NCBI RefSeq assembly: GCF_000015865.1
Contig: NC_009012.1
Coordinates: 2,721,081 to 2,785,080, forward strand
DNA: 64,000 bases
DNA from: Acetivibrio thermocellus ATCC 27405
GTDB taxonomy: Bacteria > Bacillota > Clostridia > Acetivibrionales > Acetivibrionaceae
Direction: 5' to 3'
The notes below the pieces were generated by a model that searched no databases, had not been told where the DNA came from, and saw nothing but the letters and a program-made list of their open reading frames with translations. The position numbers and the translations under genes are program-made. Every line of letters starts with the position of its first letter. Within the stretch, counting starts at the first letter, position 1. Of the stretch, positions 20,445 to 30,453 are shown piece after piece.

Positions 20445-21437
20445 TTACCATGAAGCAACGTATGGTTTATATTCCTGCTCTCCCATAAGATGTTTCTCAA
20501 GCTTATACAATTCCAACCTGATAAGTCTCCTGTAAGATACTTCTCTCCCCAAGGGCTTATACATTAAAGTTGCATTTAACTTCTCAAGCATTTGCGCTAC
20601 AAACTGCTTTCGCCCCTTGTCGTTTAAGACAATTCCACCGGCTTTTTCTTCAAAATGCTTTTCTCCCAGCATTTTTTTGCCAATCAACGTAAAAATGACT
20701 CTGTCAACAATGATTGGCTTAAAAATTTCAGCAACATCAAGATTTAAAGTGAATCTTCTGTGGTTTGTAGAATGAAGGTATCCTATCCTCGGATCCAAAT
20801 GAGTTTTATATATCTCGCTTAAAACAGTCGTATAAAGTATGCTGTTTCCAAAGCTGATCAAAGAATTCATTCGATTTTTCGGTGGTTGTTTTGTTCTTTT
20901 ACCAAACTCAAAATACTCATCATCTACTATAATGTCGAAGGAACCATAGTAAATCTCTCTTATATTTCCCTCAATAGCCATTAATTTGTTGATTTCGTCC
21001 ATCTCATCTATTTTTTCTGCCAAATCACTAATAGCCGTTATCTGTCTGTCCAAATCTTTTTCCCGGTTATTGTAGTATTTTAAAACCGCAAGCATGTTTT
21101 TCACACTGCCATGTATGAACTTTTTAGCAATTGCCATTCTCTTCTCCTCATCAAGATAATGCTCCGCCTGTTTTAATATCATAAAACCGGAATTATAATG
21201 CTCTCTGGGATAATAAGTTCCAACATAATATTCATTGTAGTTATAAAAATGAAGAAGTATTTCCTTCTGAGTTGCCAGCTCCAGAAACTTCTTTGTAACG
21301 GTAACCTCACCGAAAATATAAATATCGCTGATATCCTCAATCGGAAGATAATTTTTTGAATCTTCGCTCTCGAAAAGTACTGTACTGTCCTTCCTTTTCA
21401 ACTCTCCGTCACTAAAAATAAAAGCACTTTTTTTCAT
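20445..21437 (-). CDS. cas1: CRISPR-associated integrase Cas1
   Basis: Cas1, 330 residues, catalyses insertion of new spacers at the leader-repeat junction. An N-terminal beta domain (about 1-75) is followed by an alpha-helical catalytic domain with the expected metal ligands: Glu156 (IEGNIRE), His222 (GYLHS) and Glu237 in LNLDVAEIFKP. I place the start at ATG 21437, which follows AGGAGGGAAGAG and lies 11 bp after the cas4 stop. An upstream in-frame extension to 21524 would overlap cas4 and lacks a ribosome site. Confidence 0.95.
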   Translation of the reverse strand: MKKSAFIFSDGELKRKDSTVLFESEDSKNYLPIEDISDIYIFGEVTVTKKFLELATQKEILLHFYNYNEYYVGTYYPREHYNSGFMILKQAEHYLDEEKRMAIAKKFIHGSVKNMLAVLKYYNNREKDLDRQITAISDLAEKIDEMDEINKLMAIEGNIREIYYGSFDIIVDDEYFEFGKRTKQPPKNRMNSLISFGNSILYTTVLSEIYKTHLDPRIGYLHSTNHRRFTLNLDVAEIFKPIIVDRVIFTLIGKKMLGEKHFEEKAGGIVLNDKGRKQFVAQMLEKLNATLMYKPLGREVSYRRLIRLELYKLEKHLMGEQEYKPYVASW

Positions 21438-21450
21438 TCTCTTCCCTCCT

Positions 21451-21957
21451 CTACGCCCAGCAAAGTTCTGAGTACGCACAATTCCTGCAATATTTGCATT
21501 TCTCAGGAATGGGCGGTTTTTCAAGATTTACTATTTTGAAAATATCTTTTATAACTGAGTCCAACTCTTTTTGGGAAGCTTCATCCAGCACCACTTCTTC
21601 TCTTTTTCTCTCCTCCGGAAAAAGCAGTATTCCCCGAGCATCAATTCCGGACTTTTTAATCTCGTAAATATAGAATAAAAGCTGCATCCGGGCACTTTTT
21701 TTAAACTTGGAAGACTTTTTTACTTCCTGAACAATAATCTTGCCGTCTATACTGTCTGCAACATCAACTTTGAAATTGTCAAAATCAATTTCTTTTTTCT
21801 CTCTTGAATACGCATTTTCATGAATAAACCTTCCAATTTCAATGTTTTCATCTTCCTGATCCGCAGTTATCCCATGGGAAATAAGCCATACCTCACGCTT
21901 GCAAATGAAGTAATACCATATCAGTGTACCATTAATTCTTACATCCGCTTCATACAT
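21451..21957 (-). CDS. cas4: CRISPR-associated exonuclease Cas4
   Basis: Cas4, 168 residues, processes prespacers and helps choose the protospacer-adjacent motif. It has a RecB-type nuclease core (VDVADSIDGKIIVQEVKKSSK; the EVKK is the catalytic E-x-K) and four iron-sulfur cysteines: Cys19 near the N-terminus and the C-terminal cluster CKYCRNCAYSELC. I chose the second ATG (21957) because AGGGGGA is 7 nt upstream of it but only 1 nt from the first. It lies between cas3 and cas1. Confidence 0.92.
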   Translation of the reverse strand: MYEADVRINGTLIWYYFICKREVWLISHGITADQEDENIEIGRFIHENAYSREKKEIDFDNFKVDVADSIDGKIIVQEVKKSSKFKKSARMQLLFYIYEIKKSGIDARGILLFPEERKREEVVLDEASQKELDSVIKDIFKIVNLEKPPIPEKCKYCRNCAYSELCWA

Positions 21958-21975
21958 GCACATTCCCCCTACACC

Positions 21976-24228
21976 CTAATATAAATAACAGGTATTCGAA
22001 TCATCCTCCTCATAATCAATGCCATACTCACTGCTATACTTTATTTTAAATATAGGCAAATTGTATTTATTGCTTATTTCCAGCCTTCTTATATACTTTT
22101 TAAACTTGCTTATTGAAACAGGTATTTCATAAAGAGATATCATTTTATAATCCTTGCTTTCAAACAGCTTTTCGACAATCTCCATATACTCATCCGCAGG
22201 AATAACTGGAACTTTAACAACATCAAATTTTCGTGTGGAAAGATTCTCGTCTTCTTGGAAAATATTTACATCAAAAAAGTTGTATCTCTGTTCAATGTCC
22301 CGTACAATGTCAATTCCCAGTTTATAATCTTCATCATACAGATTAAATCCCTCGTAAACTTCCTCAACCATAGCCATAATTTGCTTCTCAGTTAATCTGC
22401 CTGAATTTTTCCTTATTACCTCAACAGTTTTGTCAAGAATATCCTTCTGTTTTCGATAGACGTATTTTACAGCAGTATCCGAAGGATTAAAAACATAAAA
22501 CCTTCCAAAGTTTATGAGTCCGTGGCGATTACACCTTCCCGCCCTCTGCACCAGGCTGTCTATAGGCGCGCACTCCGAGAACATAACATCAAAACTTACA
22601 TCCAGAGACACCTCTATAACTTGGGTGGATATCACAAGCCGGTAAGGATTACCCTCTTTCGATGTCAACCGGCCCTCTTTTTCCTGCCGGTCTTTCATTG
22701 TAAATTCAGAATGAAGACATAATACATCAAATCCTTTTTTAGAGTAGTATTTATACTCCTTTTTGGCCGTTTCCACATCATTTACAATAAGTGCTACCTT
22801 CTTCCCCTCTGATACTTCCTTCAGTACCTTTTCCCTTATACCCTCAAGATCGGTATCCAAGTATGCCCATTCATTGCTTGCCCTTTCCATAAGCTCCTCT
22901 GCAACAACCAAACATTTTGAATCGAGAAGGTCTAAAAAATGATTTCTTAAAAACTTCGGCATGGTCGCACTCATCAGCATGACCCTGCCGCCATACTTTT
23001 TTATCTTTTTTATAACCCCGGTTATAAGGCCTATGGTATAGCCATCATAAGCATGTATTTCGTCAAAAATCACCGAACTTCCGACCAGTGCATATTCCTT
23101 CTGATTCCATAATCCTGTATGAAATTCCGTGGACAAAACCTGGTCCACTGTCGAAACCATAACCGCCGGAATAAAAGCCTTCTGATGTAGAATCTGAGAC
23201 CAGTCATAATCATTTTCCGTATCATCTTCTTTAGACTTTTTATAAAAATACGTTTCCGCCCCTGAATGGGACAGCCCACAGCTCTCTTTGGGGAAATAAT
23301 GGGTTGAAAGTCTCTCATAAAGGCTGTTGGAAGTAACCATTGTCGGCATGAGAAAAATAATTTTGGTTGTTTCGGAATTCAAAGCCCACATCAATGCCGC
23401 CTCAGTCTTTCCGGACCCCGTGGGTGCAATCGCCACCACATCCCCGACTGCATTGGCACATATTGAGTGAAACTCTCTTCTTACATATTTTTTGTTCTCT
23501 TTCTCCAACTTTTCCTTAAGCTTCTTTTCAATATCATTGGCAGATACACCAATAAGGCATACCCTATTGTAGTCAAGATTTGAAGAAGCTATCCAGTCAC
23601 AGTTATGCAAAAGCCCCTTTGATACAGAATAAACCACTTTTAGTTTTTCCCTGTCTTTCTCATACAACATCAAAGCCAACTTTAACAAAGCATTCAGATA
23701 ATTGTTGGCACTCTTCCCTTGCGGTCCGCTTCTTCCGTCAACTTTTATCCCAAACTCAGAAGCAATTTCCATCGCATGTTTTACGGCATCTTCTGAAATC
23801 TCAGGCCACCTGTCCTGCCAAACCCTCTCTCTTTCAAAACTTTTCAAATCCGAAGAAAGCATTTTGTGATGTCCAAGCACCGCCAATATATGATATGGGA
23901 AGTAGGCTTCTTTACTCTTCTCATTTGACATAAGAAAAAGGCACGAAAGAACTTCGTGCCTAAAATGCTTTATACCTGAAAGCTTTTTTTTCTCGATTTT
24001 TCTTTTCATATATTCTTGAAAATACGGATTAAGCTTCCCAAAATCATGAAAAACTACGGCTGTTTTCATTTTTTCAATAAAATCCTCAACATCAAATCCG
24101 TAACTCGAGAGAATTCGTTTAAAGGCCGGATACTTTGACCTAATTTCAAACTCCAGTATTTCAGCGCACCTTTTTACATGATACTCGTATGTTCCTTCAT
24201 AATTGTCAACAGGCTTTGCAAAATACAT
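21976..24228 (-). CDS. cas3: CRISPR-associated helicase/nuclease Cas3 (HD and DExH domains fused)
   Basis: Cas3, 750 residues, is recruited by Cascade to nick, unwind and degrade target DNA. The N-terminal HD nuclease shows His17, His61-Asp62 in VVFHDFGKLNPYF, a His in FRHEVLS and the pair in LGHHK. The superfamily 2 helicase follows: Walker A APTGSGKTEAA, DEIH box in VIFDEIHAYD, motif III LMSATMP, and motif VI DSLVQRAGRCNRHG. All key residues are present, so the effector should be active. I use ATG 24228, preceded by GAGGTGGCGAGAA; an in-frame GTG 15 bp upstream is possible. It is 22 bp after cas5. Confidence 0.95.
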   Translation of the reverse strand: MYFAKPVDNYEGTYEYHVKRCAEILEFEIRSKYPAFKRILSSYGFDVEDFIEKMKTAVVFHDFGKLNPYFQEYMKRKIEKKKLSGIKHFRHEVLSCLFLMSNEKSKEAYFPYHILAVLGHHKMLSSDLKSFERERVWQDRWPEISEDAVKHAMEIASEFGIKVDGRSGPQGKSANNYLNALLKLALMLYEKDREKLKVVYSVSKGLLHNCDWIASSNLDYNRVCLIGVSANDIEKKLKEKLEKENKKYVRREFHSICANAVGDVVAIAPTGSGKTEAALMWALNSETTKIIFLMPTMVTSNSLYERLSTHYFPKESCGLSHSGAETYFYKKSKEDDTENDYDWSQILHQKAFIPAVMVSTVDQVLSTEFHTGLWNQKEYALVGSSVIFDEIHAYDGYTIGLITGVIKKIKKYGGRVMLMSATMPKFLRNHFLDLLDSKCLVVAEELMERASNEWAYLDTDLEGIREKVLKEVSEGKKVALIVNDVETAKKEYKYYSKKGFDVLCLHSEFTMKDRQEKEGRLTSKEGNPYRLVISTQVIEVSLDVSFDVMFSECAPIDSLVQRAGRCNRHGLINFGRFYVFNPSDTAVKYVYRKQKDILDKTVEVIRKNSGRLTEKQIMAMVEEVYEGFNLYDEDYKLGIDIVRDIEQRYNFFDVNIFQEDENLSTRKFDVVKVPVIPADEYMEIVEKLFESKDYKMISLYEIPVSISKFKKYIRRLEISNKYNLPIFKIKYSSEYGIDYEEDDSNTCYLY

Positions 24229-24249
24229 TTCTCGCCACCTCACATATAC

Positions 24250-24975
24250 TTATCCCTCGTGCTTCATAACGGCGGCAAATTTATTGCCAAATACAAGAAC
24301 CTCGGCTTCTGTCTCCAGTATATGGTTATCCCCCATAAAGGTTATGTCCAAATATTTCACAGCTTTTCTTACTCCATTGGCATCGAATTCAAAATCACAA
24401 GGCAGTTTCTTGACTATAGGAGGCTTTAGCGTAAGACTTATCTTTGCCTTTTTCACCTTTTCCCAGTCAACTTTGAGCTTCCTCGAATAATCACCCGGCA
24501 GCCATGTATTTGTAAGGATTTTCTTTTTCTCGCAACTTATTTCCTCAAAAATTTCTATAGAACATATCTTGGCAATTTCATCGCTGTTTCCCAAAGTTAT
24601 TGCATAAACAGGATTTTCGAATGCATCTGCAAGCCTTGTTATAACTTCCCGTTTTTCGCATGCAAAGAATATCTCCACTTTTAAATCCGCCAAAAAATTT
24701 CTTATAATAATAGCATTGGTAATTTCCCCGGATTTAATCTTTGTATAGTTCCATAAATCCTTTCCTCTTCCTTCGCTGCTTCCGTTGCATCCAACCATAA
24801 CGGCATTTTCTTTCATAAAAGCCAGTGCATCCTCAAAAGAAAGACCCAAAGCCGCTCCTGCGATTCCCGTTATAGTACTTGGCGGCGGAAGAGACATCGT
24901 CTCATGGTAAAGCTGGGCCCCGGGATCCCTGAAAGAAGCAGTCTTTGCATAAAGTGTAACTATTAAACCATACAT
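24250..24975 (-). CDS. cas5: Cascade subunit Cas5 (type I-B)
   Basis: Cas5, 241 residues, caps the 5' handle of the crRNA in the type I-B Cascade. The family-typical N-terminus is clear: MYGLIVTLYAKTASFRDPG followed by LPPPSTITGIAGAALGL, the conserved Cas5 Pro/Ser/Thr loop. Start ATG follows GAGGT. It is 18 bp after cas7 and 21 bp before cas3, in a tight operon. Confidence 0.92.
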   Translation of the reverse strand: MYGLIVTLYAKTASFRDPGAQLYHETMSLPPPSTITGIAGAALGLSFEDALAFMKENAVMVGCNGSSEGRGKDLWNYTKIKSGEITNAIIIRNFLADLKVEIFFACEKREVITRLADAFENPVYAITLGNSDEIAKICSIEIFEEISCEKKKILTNTWLPGDYSRKLKVDWEKVKKAKISLTLKPPIVKKLPCDFEFDANGVRKAVKYLDITFMGDNHILETEAEVLVFGNKFAAVMKHEG

Positions 24976-24993
24976 GGCAATACCTCGATTCTT

Positions 24994-25878
24994 TTAGTCT
25001 TTATAATACTCTTCAACCCAGGAGTGGATTTTTTCAAAGCATTGCCCCAAAGGAAGTGCCGTTTCGCTGTCTTGTGCAAAGAATCCTTTTCTTTCTCCTA
25101 TCGCATAATCAATTATCTGTTTATGAAAATCATCGACGGTGTTTTTTACAAGGCTCATGTCGACGCTGCCACTGGAGCCAATTTTGATGCATTCAAGAAA
25201 TATAGGGTTTTTAACTTTCAAAACCGCAGCCGCCACAAACTTGGGTGACACATCGCTTAGGAAACGGCTTTGGCGTCCTACCGTCCACAAATTCTGTATC
25301 GCATCAACAAGCGCATTTACACGCTTTTTCTTTTCATCCTGTGAGAGACTCAAGTCATACTCGTCTCCGGGACTCTTCTCCCCAACCCTGTCCAGCTCAA
25401 TCAACACGGTACCCACATAATATCCGGAATGAATCTCGGTTTCAAATATGTTCGGTGTCCCTCCGGCTTTCACCGACATATAATTGGTTCCAAAATCCAT
25501 GCCTCCTCCATACGGCTCCAGCGCTACAAGGGGTGATACCCTCACAGGGCTTGTCCTTTTTACAGTCTTGCTGGAATCTGCATTCATAAAACCAAAAAGG
25601 TCGTCATCAATATATTTTGAAGGTTCGCACAAAGTGGACGCAGCTCCCTTCTTTTGCTTTGCCACCGTGGTTTCAGAAAGCTCCCATCCCATTGACGCCA
25701 GCTGTTCCCTCAAAGCCCGCCTTACAGCCTGGGATGAGCAATAGGGATATTCCTTTCCGTCATTCATCTGTATTTTCTTTATGCTTACAATGTTGTCCGC
25801 TTCCTTGTCGGCTCCGTTGAGTGAAGAATATGAAGCCTTTGTAAGATATGTAACAGTAATAGCCTTGGCATCTTTCAT
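24994..25878 (-). CDS. cas7: Cascade backbone subunit Cas7 (Cst2/DevR type)
   Basis: Cas7, 294 residues, polymerises along the crRNA spacer to form the Cascade backbone. Recognition rests on the N-terminal RRM-like part (AITVTYLTKASYSSLNGADK, then VRRALREQL after PYCSSQA) and the conserved SPVRVSPLVALEPY and TNYMSVKAGG segments of the Cst2/DevR family. A perfect AAGGAGG precedes the start. It is 5 bp after cas8, in line with stoichiometric expression. Confidence 0.92.
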   Translation of the reverse strand: MKDAKAITVTYLTKASYSSLNGADKEADNIVSIKKIQMNDGKEYPYCSSQAVRRALREQLASMGWELSETTVAKQKKGAASTLCEPSKYIDDDLFGFMNADSSKTVKRTSPVRVSPLVALEPYGGGMDFGTNYMSVKAGGTPNIFETEIHSGYYVGTVLIELDRVGEKSPGDEYDLSLSQDEKKKRVNALVDAIQNLWTVGRQSRFLSDVSPKFVAAAVLKVKNPIFLECIKIGSSGSVDMSLVKNTVDDFHKQIIDYAIGERKGFFAQDSETALPLGQCFEKIHSWVEEYYKD

Positions 25879-25883
25879 AATTA

Positions 25884-27560
25884 TTAATCCTCCTTGTCCT
25901 TGTTATTTTTCGCATTGTAAACATTCAAAGCACCTAGAACACAATAAGCCCTGAAATCTTCGAAATCAACCTCTTCCAAAATTCCGTCAAGAATGTTCTT
26001 TGAGACCGCAATCCCGTATCTGAACTGCAGATTGTTAAGCTGGTTTATGAAGTCAGTTTTTGTCCTTGATTTTCTCAATTGATACAAATCTCCTTTAATT
26101 TTCTTCAGTGCCTGCTTTTCGTTTTCATTTTCCGCCCTGGCCGTCTCAACTGCCTGAATCACAATCTGTTTTCCCAGATTGACGGCTGTTTCAATTTGCT
26201 CCTTGTTCATTTCATCACCCCTTATTATTTGTTCATATTCTATTGTGAATTTTAAAATATTGCCCATGGAAATCCTTTGATCTCTCATGACCATCCTGAA
26301 AGCAAACTGTTCAATATGCCTTAAGATGCTGTTTTTTCTTAAAACGTTCCTGAGTATTTTCTCCCTGAAATCATACTTTTCTTCGTACAGACTGCTAAAC
26401 AGCTTGCGCGTATTAACTCCGGATTTCTTCATATGGTGTATCAGCCTGTAAAAATATCCAAGCTCGTCATATAAAACAAGATTTTTTGTCAAAAACGTCT
26501 GTCCGCTGTCTGTTGCATACAACACGTATATTTGAACAGGCATTTTGCTGAGTTTCTCGATAAATTCAAAGAAGAAATTGTCAGCACTTACATCATCAAA
26601 AGTTTCTTCTCCTTCACTGCTCTCTTTCAAAAGCAGGCTGTATTTTTCCTCCATAAAAGCCCAAAGCAACTCATAGGGTGCACTACATTTTTTTATAAGA
26701 CTGTCTTCTTCCAGTCCTATATTGGCATAAAAATATTTGTCGTCCAGCATTCGAAGTTCGGACAACGAGCCAAACTCCTTCTGCATCTCAATAAGCTTGT
26801 CAATATCGGGCGACGTTACCTGAATAACAAAAATTGAATCATTAGTTCTTTTATATGAAGCCGACTCAATTGCAAATTTCGATATAAATTCGCATTCCCA
26901 GCAAAGTTTTGCCGGATTTTTCCCCTGGGAGTTGAATGACTTCGTTGCATTGGAACTGGCAAAAAGCAAGAACGACGGAAGACCTACTTCTATCATGTAA
27001 AGAGAATGTTTTCCGCAAACACAGCATACTTCAGTTTTCCCTTTTTTCTTTTCTTCCGGCAGTATGGTTAGCTTCTGATGACAAACAGGCTGGCTTAGAA
27101 GAAGTAATTTTTTTGAACCCCATAATTTAGCCCTGGTTTTTTCCAAAAATTCATCAACCCTTGACTTTAGAGGCTCCGTAATGTCGCCGTATGGTATTCC
27201 TTCCCCCTGCCAACTCCTTGCACCTATAAACAAGCTTACAACAGGAGTCGGATTTCTTTTAGGCATCAGCATTATTTCGTCCTTCTCTTTATCATAGACC
27301 ACAAGTTCAGGATTCTCTTTCTGCTTTATTGTGGAGACATTCCAATACCTCTCAGCCAGAATCTCATAGCAGGTTTCAAAATAAGCCCGAAGAGTATCCG
27401 TATCTTTGCCTTCAAATGTCAAAGCCTGATTTTCGCTGTCCACTTTCACCTCAACATCAAACTCCAACAGCCTATCATCCCGGCTTTTTGAAATTGAATA
27501 AAGCCCTGCAATACCGGCGTCAAACCACCAGTGCCTTCTTAACGCTATACTGTATTCCAC
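25884..27560 (-). CDS. cas8b: Cascade large subunit Cas8b (Cst1, CXXC-CXXC type)
   Basis: This 558-residue protein is the large subunit of the type I-B (Tneap-like) effector, which normally reads the PAM and recruits Cas3. Diagnostic features are the two zinc-binding pairs CCVCGKH (about residue 180) and CWEC (about residue 225), the hallmark of the Cst1 group. The N-terminus LRRHWWFDAGIAGLY also fits the family. The start is GTG 27560 after GGGGGTGGTGCT, 11 bp downstream of cas6. Confidence 0.88.
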   Translation of the reverse strand: MEYSIALRRHWWFDAGIAGLYSISKSRDDRLLEFDVEVKVDSENQALTFEGKDTDTLRAYFETCYEILAERYWNVSTIKQKENPELVVYDKEKDEIMLMPKRNPTPVVSLFIGARSWQGEGIPYGDITEPLKSRVDEFLEKTRAKLWGSKKLLLLSQPVCHQKLTILPEEKKKGKTEVCCVCGKHSLYMIEVGLPSFLLFASSNATKSFNSQGKNPAKLCWECEFISKFAIESASYKRTNDSIFVIQVTSPDIDKLIEMQKEFGSLSELRMLDDKYFYANIGLEEDSLIKKCSAPYELLWAFMEEKYSLLLKESSEGEETFDDVSADNFFFEFIEKLSKMPVQIYVLYATDSGQTFLTKNLVLYDELGYFYRLIHHMKKSGVNTRKLFSSLYEEKYDFREKILRNVLRKNSILRHIEQFAFRMVMRDQRISMGNILKFTIEYEQIIRGDEMNKEQIETAVNLGKQIVIQAVETARAENENEKQALKKIKGDLYQLRKSRTKTDFINQLNNLQFRYGIAVSKNILDGILEEVDFEDFRAYCVLGALNVYNAKNNKDKED

Positions 27561-27571
27561 AGCACCACCCC

Positions 27572-28294
27572 CTATATTAACTTAAAACACCCAAACCCTT
27601 GGGAGTTCTTACCTCCAATCCCCGCATCGTAAGCAAGCTTTATGACTTCCTGATCTCCTTTCAAAACAAAATCTCCCATCCACCCCTCTATAATAAAACC
27701 ATCATAACTGCTTATAACTTTTGCATATTTATCCGAGACAAGCTCTATGTCAAAGTCTACATTGTCTTTGGAATCATCCTTGTAAAATGCCTTGTATTTC
27801 TTTATTAAATTTTCTTTTATAATCCTCTTGAAATCGTGATTATACGGAGAAAAGTAGACGGTTCGTTTGTCATCCAGAGTGGAGTAAGCTGTGACAGGAG
27901 AAAGCATCCTTATTTTCTGAATACTCTTCGGTTCTTCCATAATAATATCCATTTTGCTTACATAAGCTTTATGACCCGCAATTTCGACATCTCTTCGTAG
28001 AAGGGATAAAGACAAGTCAATAAAGAAATCTTCATAGCAGGATGAAACAACCAGTTCGACAGGAGATTGATATATAATTTTTTTCTTTTTTGAGTCAATT
28101 GAAAATTTACCTTGTAGCCTTGAAAATGTAAACATTTTATACTTACGTTTTTCATAAGAAAATCCTCTGTCATGTATAAATCGTGCCAGGTCTTTATCCA
28201 TGATATTTCTGTATATAAAACCCTGGAGAATTTTATTATAGTTGAACGGCAATTCAAGGCTTTCATCAAATTCAATACCAACTTTAAACCTCAT
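27572..28294 (-). CDS. cas6: CRISPR RNA endoribonuclease Cas6
   Basis: Cas6, 240 residues, cuts the pre-crRNA inside each repeat, leaving the 8-nt handle ATTGAAAY seen at the repeat end. It has the double ferredoxin fold with a likely catalytic His41 (ARFIHDRGF) and the C-terminal glycine-rich loop GIGGKNSQGFGCFK that binds RNA. Cas6 enzymes of C. thermocellum have been studied biochemically, which supports the assignment. First gene of the operon; the start follows CAAGGGGAAC. Confidence 0.93.
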   Translation of the reverse strand: MRFKVGIEFDESLELPFNYNKILQGFIYRNIMDKDLARFIHDRGFSYEKRKYKMFTFSRLQGKFSIDSKKKKIIYQSPVELVVSSCYEDFFIDLSLSLLRRDVEIAGHKAYVSKMDIIMEEPKSIQKIRMLSPVTAYSTLDDKRTVYFSPYNHDFKRIIKENLIKKYKAFYKDDSKDNVDFDIELVSDKYAKVISSYDGFIIEGWMGDFVLKGDQEVIKLAYDAGIGGKNSQGFGCFKLI

Positions 28295-28476
28295 TTTTTG
28301 TTCCCCTTGAAATAAATGATAAAATTATCAACATAAATATTATTATTATTCTATATAATAACATAAAAAATAATATACTTCAATAATGATAAAAAATAAG
28401 TAAAGCAAGAATAAATAGACATAACTCTCTTATATCAAAGCTACAATGCAATTATAATGCAATTTGGAATATATTC

Positions 28477-28485
28477 TGATATAAT
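28477..28485 (+). promoter_or_regulatory. Extended -10 promoter upstream of the metF-like gene
   Basis: TGATATAAT at 28477-28485 is an extended -10 (TG-n-TATAAT). No good -35 is visible, as is usual for such promoters. The region 28295-28550 otherwise holds only AT-rich sequence between the divergent cas6 and metF-like genes and must contain the cas-operon promoter, which I cannot pinpoint. Confidence 0.45.
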
Positions 28486-28550
28486 ATTTTCATCAAAAAA
28501 CTATACAAACACATTAAAGGAATTTCTAAAAACATTCAAAGGTGAGTTTC

Positions 28551-29471
28551 ATGTTAAAGCAAAAGATATTAAACAGGGAGTCGGGTATTATTACTTACGG
28601 AATAACCCCTCCTAAGAAAAACAATACGGAGGAAAAAATAAAAGAAATATCCCAGAAACACATTGAACGCATAAGCGGTCTGGATATTGACGGCTTGGTC
28701 ATATATGACCTTCAGGATGAAAAAGAGCGTGTTTCCGAAGAAAGGCCGTTTCCCTTTATAGAAACCATTGACCCGCAAATTTACAGTGAAAATTATCTTA
28801 AAGATTTAAAAATACCTAAAATCATTTACAGATGTGTCGGCAAGTATACTCCGGACGAGTTTCGCCGGTTGACACGTCCGGTTTCCGGGCAGGATGCCTT
28901 TTCTGTCTTTGTGGGGGCGGCTTCAAGAAATCAAAGTGTGCTGCTGAAATTGTCCGATGCCTACAAGATAAGGCAAGATGTAAATCCGGATCTTCTTTTG
29001 GGTGGTGTTGCCATACCTGAAAGGCATATGAAAAATACCGATGAACATCTTAGAATAATCGATAAAATTAATAAAGGATGCAAATATTTCATTACTCAAG
29101 CCGTATATAATGTTGAGGCTGCAAAGGACTTTCTGTCCGATTATTACTATTACTCAAAAAATAACAACCTTAAAATGGTTCCTATTATATTTACCCTTAC
29201 CCCCTGCGGCTCGACGAAAACACTGGAATTTATGAAGTGGCTGGGGATCAGTATACCAAGGTGGCTGGAAAATGACCTGATGAACTGTGAGGATATACTG
29301 AACAAATCCGTTTCCCTTTCAAAGTCCATATTTAATGAACTGATGGAATTTTGCCTTGAAAAAGGCATTCCCATAGGCTGCAACATCGAAAGCGTGTCGG
29401 TTCGCAAAGTTGAAATAGAAGCTTCAATTGCTTTGGCAAAGGATATAAAATACATAATGAAGGGAATATAG
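28551..29471 (+). CDS. Methylenetetrahydrofolate reductase-like protein
   Basis: The 306-residue protein resembles the FAD-dependent MTHFR barrel, which reduces 5,10-methylene-THF to 5-methyl-THF for methionine synthesis or one-carbon flux. The N-terminal strand ITYGITPPKK matches the family's ExxPP region with the usual Glu replaced, and LLLGGVAIPERH and the KGCKYFITQAVYN segment fit the substrate and flavin region. The replaced N-terminal acidic residue, which takes part in catalysis in E. coli MetF, makes the exact activity uncertain. I start at ATG 28551 after AAAGGTGAG; a GTG at 28542 is inside that ribosome site. Monocistronic, ending in a hairpin shared with uppP. Confidence 0.75.
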   Translation: MLKQKILNRESGIITYGITPPKKNNTEEKIKEISQKHIERISGLDIDGLVIYDLQDEKERVSEERPFPFIETIDPQIYSENYLKDLKIPKIIYRCVGKYTPDEFRRLTRPVSGQDAFSVFVGAASRNQSVLLKLSDAYKIRQDVNPDLLLGGVAIPERHMKNTDEHLRIIDKINKGCKYFITQAVYNVEAAKDFLSDYYYYSKNNNLKMVPIIFTLTPCGSTKTLEFMKWLGISIPRWLENDLMNCEDILNKSVSLSKSIFNELMEFCLEKGIPIGCNIESVSVRKVEIEASIALAKDIKYIMKGI

Positions 29472-29490
29472 ATTTCTCCATATTCCCTTC
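29459..29490. terminator. Bidirectional terminator hairpin
   Basis: GAAGGGAATAT (29459-29469) pairs perfectly with ATATTCCCTTC (29480-29490), between the convergent metF-like and uppP genes. T-runs are weak on both sides. Confidence 0.6.
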
Positions 29491-29500
29491 ACGTCCTTTC

Positions 29501-30325
29501 TTATCTTACAGCCAAAAAGTAGAGAACAACAATTAATCCCAATATAATTCTGTAGTAACCGAATGCTTTAAAATCATTTCTCTTGATATATCCCATAAGA
29601 AACTTGATAGCAAAAATCGAAACAGCAAAGGCAACAATCATGCCTGTAAGAAGTATAATCAGCTCTGTTTGCGAAAAAGCGAATCCAAACTTCACCAACT
29701 TCAGAAGGCTTGCTCCAAACATAACGGGTATTGCCAGGTAGAAGGAAAATTCCGCAGCAATTTCCCTTGAACATCCAATCATTATTGCTCCAAGAATTGT
29801 GGCACCGGAGCGGGATGTTCCAGGAATAAGGGCAAGAACCTGAAATGCTCCGATTAAAAGGACAGCTTTGTAACCAAGCTCTTCAAAAGTGCTGATTGCA
29901 GGAATTTTCGATTTGTTGCGGTTTTCCATAATGATAAACAGAACACCATAAACAATTAACGTAATGGCAACCGTTATGTAGTTGTAAAACAATTCATCAA
30001 TCTTATCATCAAAAGGTACACCTATCAATGCTGCCGGCAAAGTGGCCGCCAGCACCTTAATCCACAGGGAAAAAGTATCTTTCTTTATTTGTATTCTGTC
30101 TTCGAAAGAAAAAGGGAAAAGCTTGTTCCAATATAAAACAACCACTGCCATTATGGCTCCAAGCTGTATGACAACCCTGAACATTTCCATAAATTCATCG
30201 GACAAGTTCATATTTATAAACTCTTCCACCAGAATCATATGCCCGGTACTGCTTATGGGCAGCCATTCCGTAATTCCCTCGACAATGCCTAAAAATATGG
30301 CCTTAATTAATTCCAACACCGCCAC
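29501..30325 (-). CDS. uppP: Undecaprenyl-diphosphatase UppP (BacA)
   Basis: UppP, 274 residues, dephosphorylates undecaprenyl diphosphate outside the membrane to recycle the lipid carrier of peptidoglycan and surface polysaccharides; it also gives bacitracin resistance. The two signature motifs are present: [14 protein letters not shown] near the N-terminus and [10 protein letters not shown] at about residue 165, in a protein with about eight membrane segments. The given start is GTG; a second GTG two codons later (30319) has better spacing to GGGAG, so the first two residues are uncertain. Confidence 0.95.
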   Translation of the reverse strand: MAVLELIKAIFLGIVEGITEWLPISSTGHMILVEEFINMNLSDEFMEMFRVVIQLGAIMAVVVLYWNKLFPFSFEDRIQIKKDTFSLWIKVLAATLPAALIGVPFDDKIDELFYNYITVAITLIVYGVLFIIMENRNKSKIPAISTFEELGYKAVLLIGAFQVLALIPGTSRSGATILGAIMIGCSREIAAEFSFYLAIPVMFGASLLKLVKFGFAFSQTELIILLTGMIVAFAVSIFAIKFLMGYIKRNDFKAFGYYRIILGLIVVLYFLAVR

Positions 30326-30453
30326 ATCTCCCTTGCAAATGTATTTTTAAATCAATTTCGTACCACATGTCTGTTTTATAAGTATATCATATAAACCAAG
30401 TTTATGACTATAATTCCGCATACAGTTCTACAAATACAGACCCTAAAACCATA

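Noticed and set aside
20445-21524. Longer cas1 starting at 21524
   Set aside because: It would overlap cas4 by 74 bp. The internal ATG at 21437 has a perfect AGGAGGG site just after the cas4 stop.
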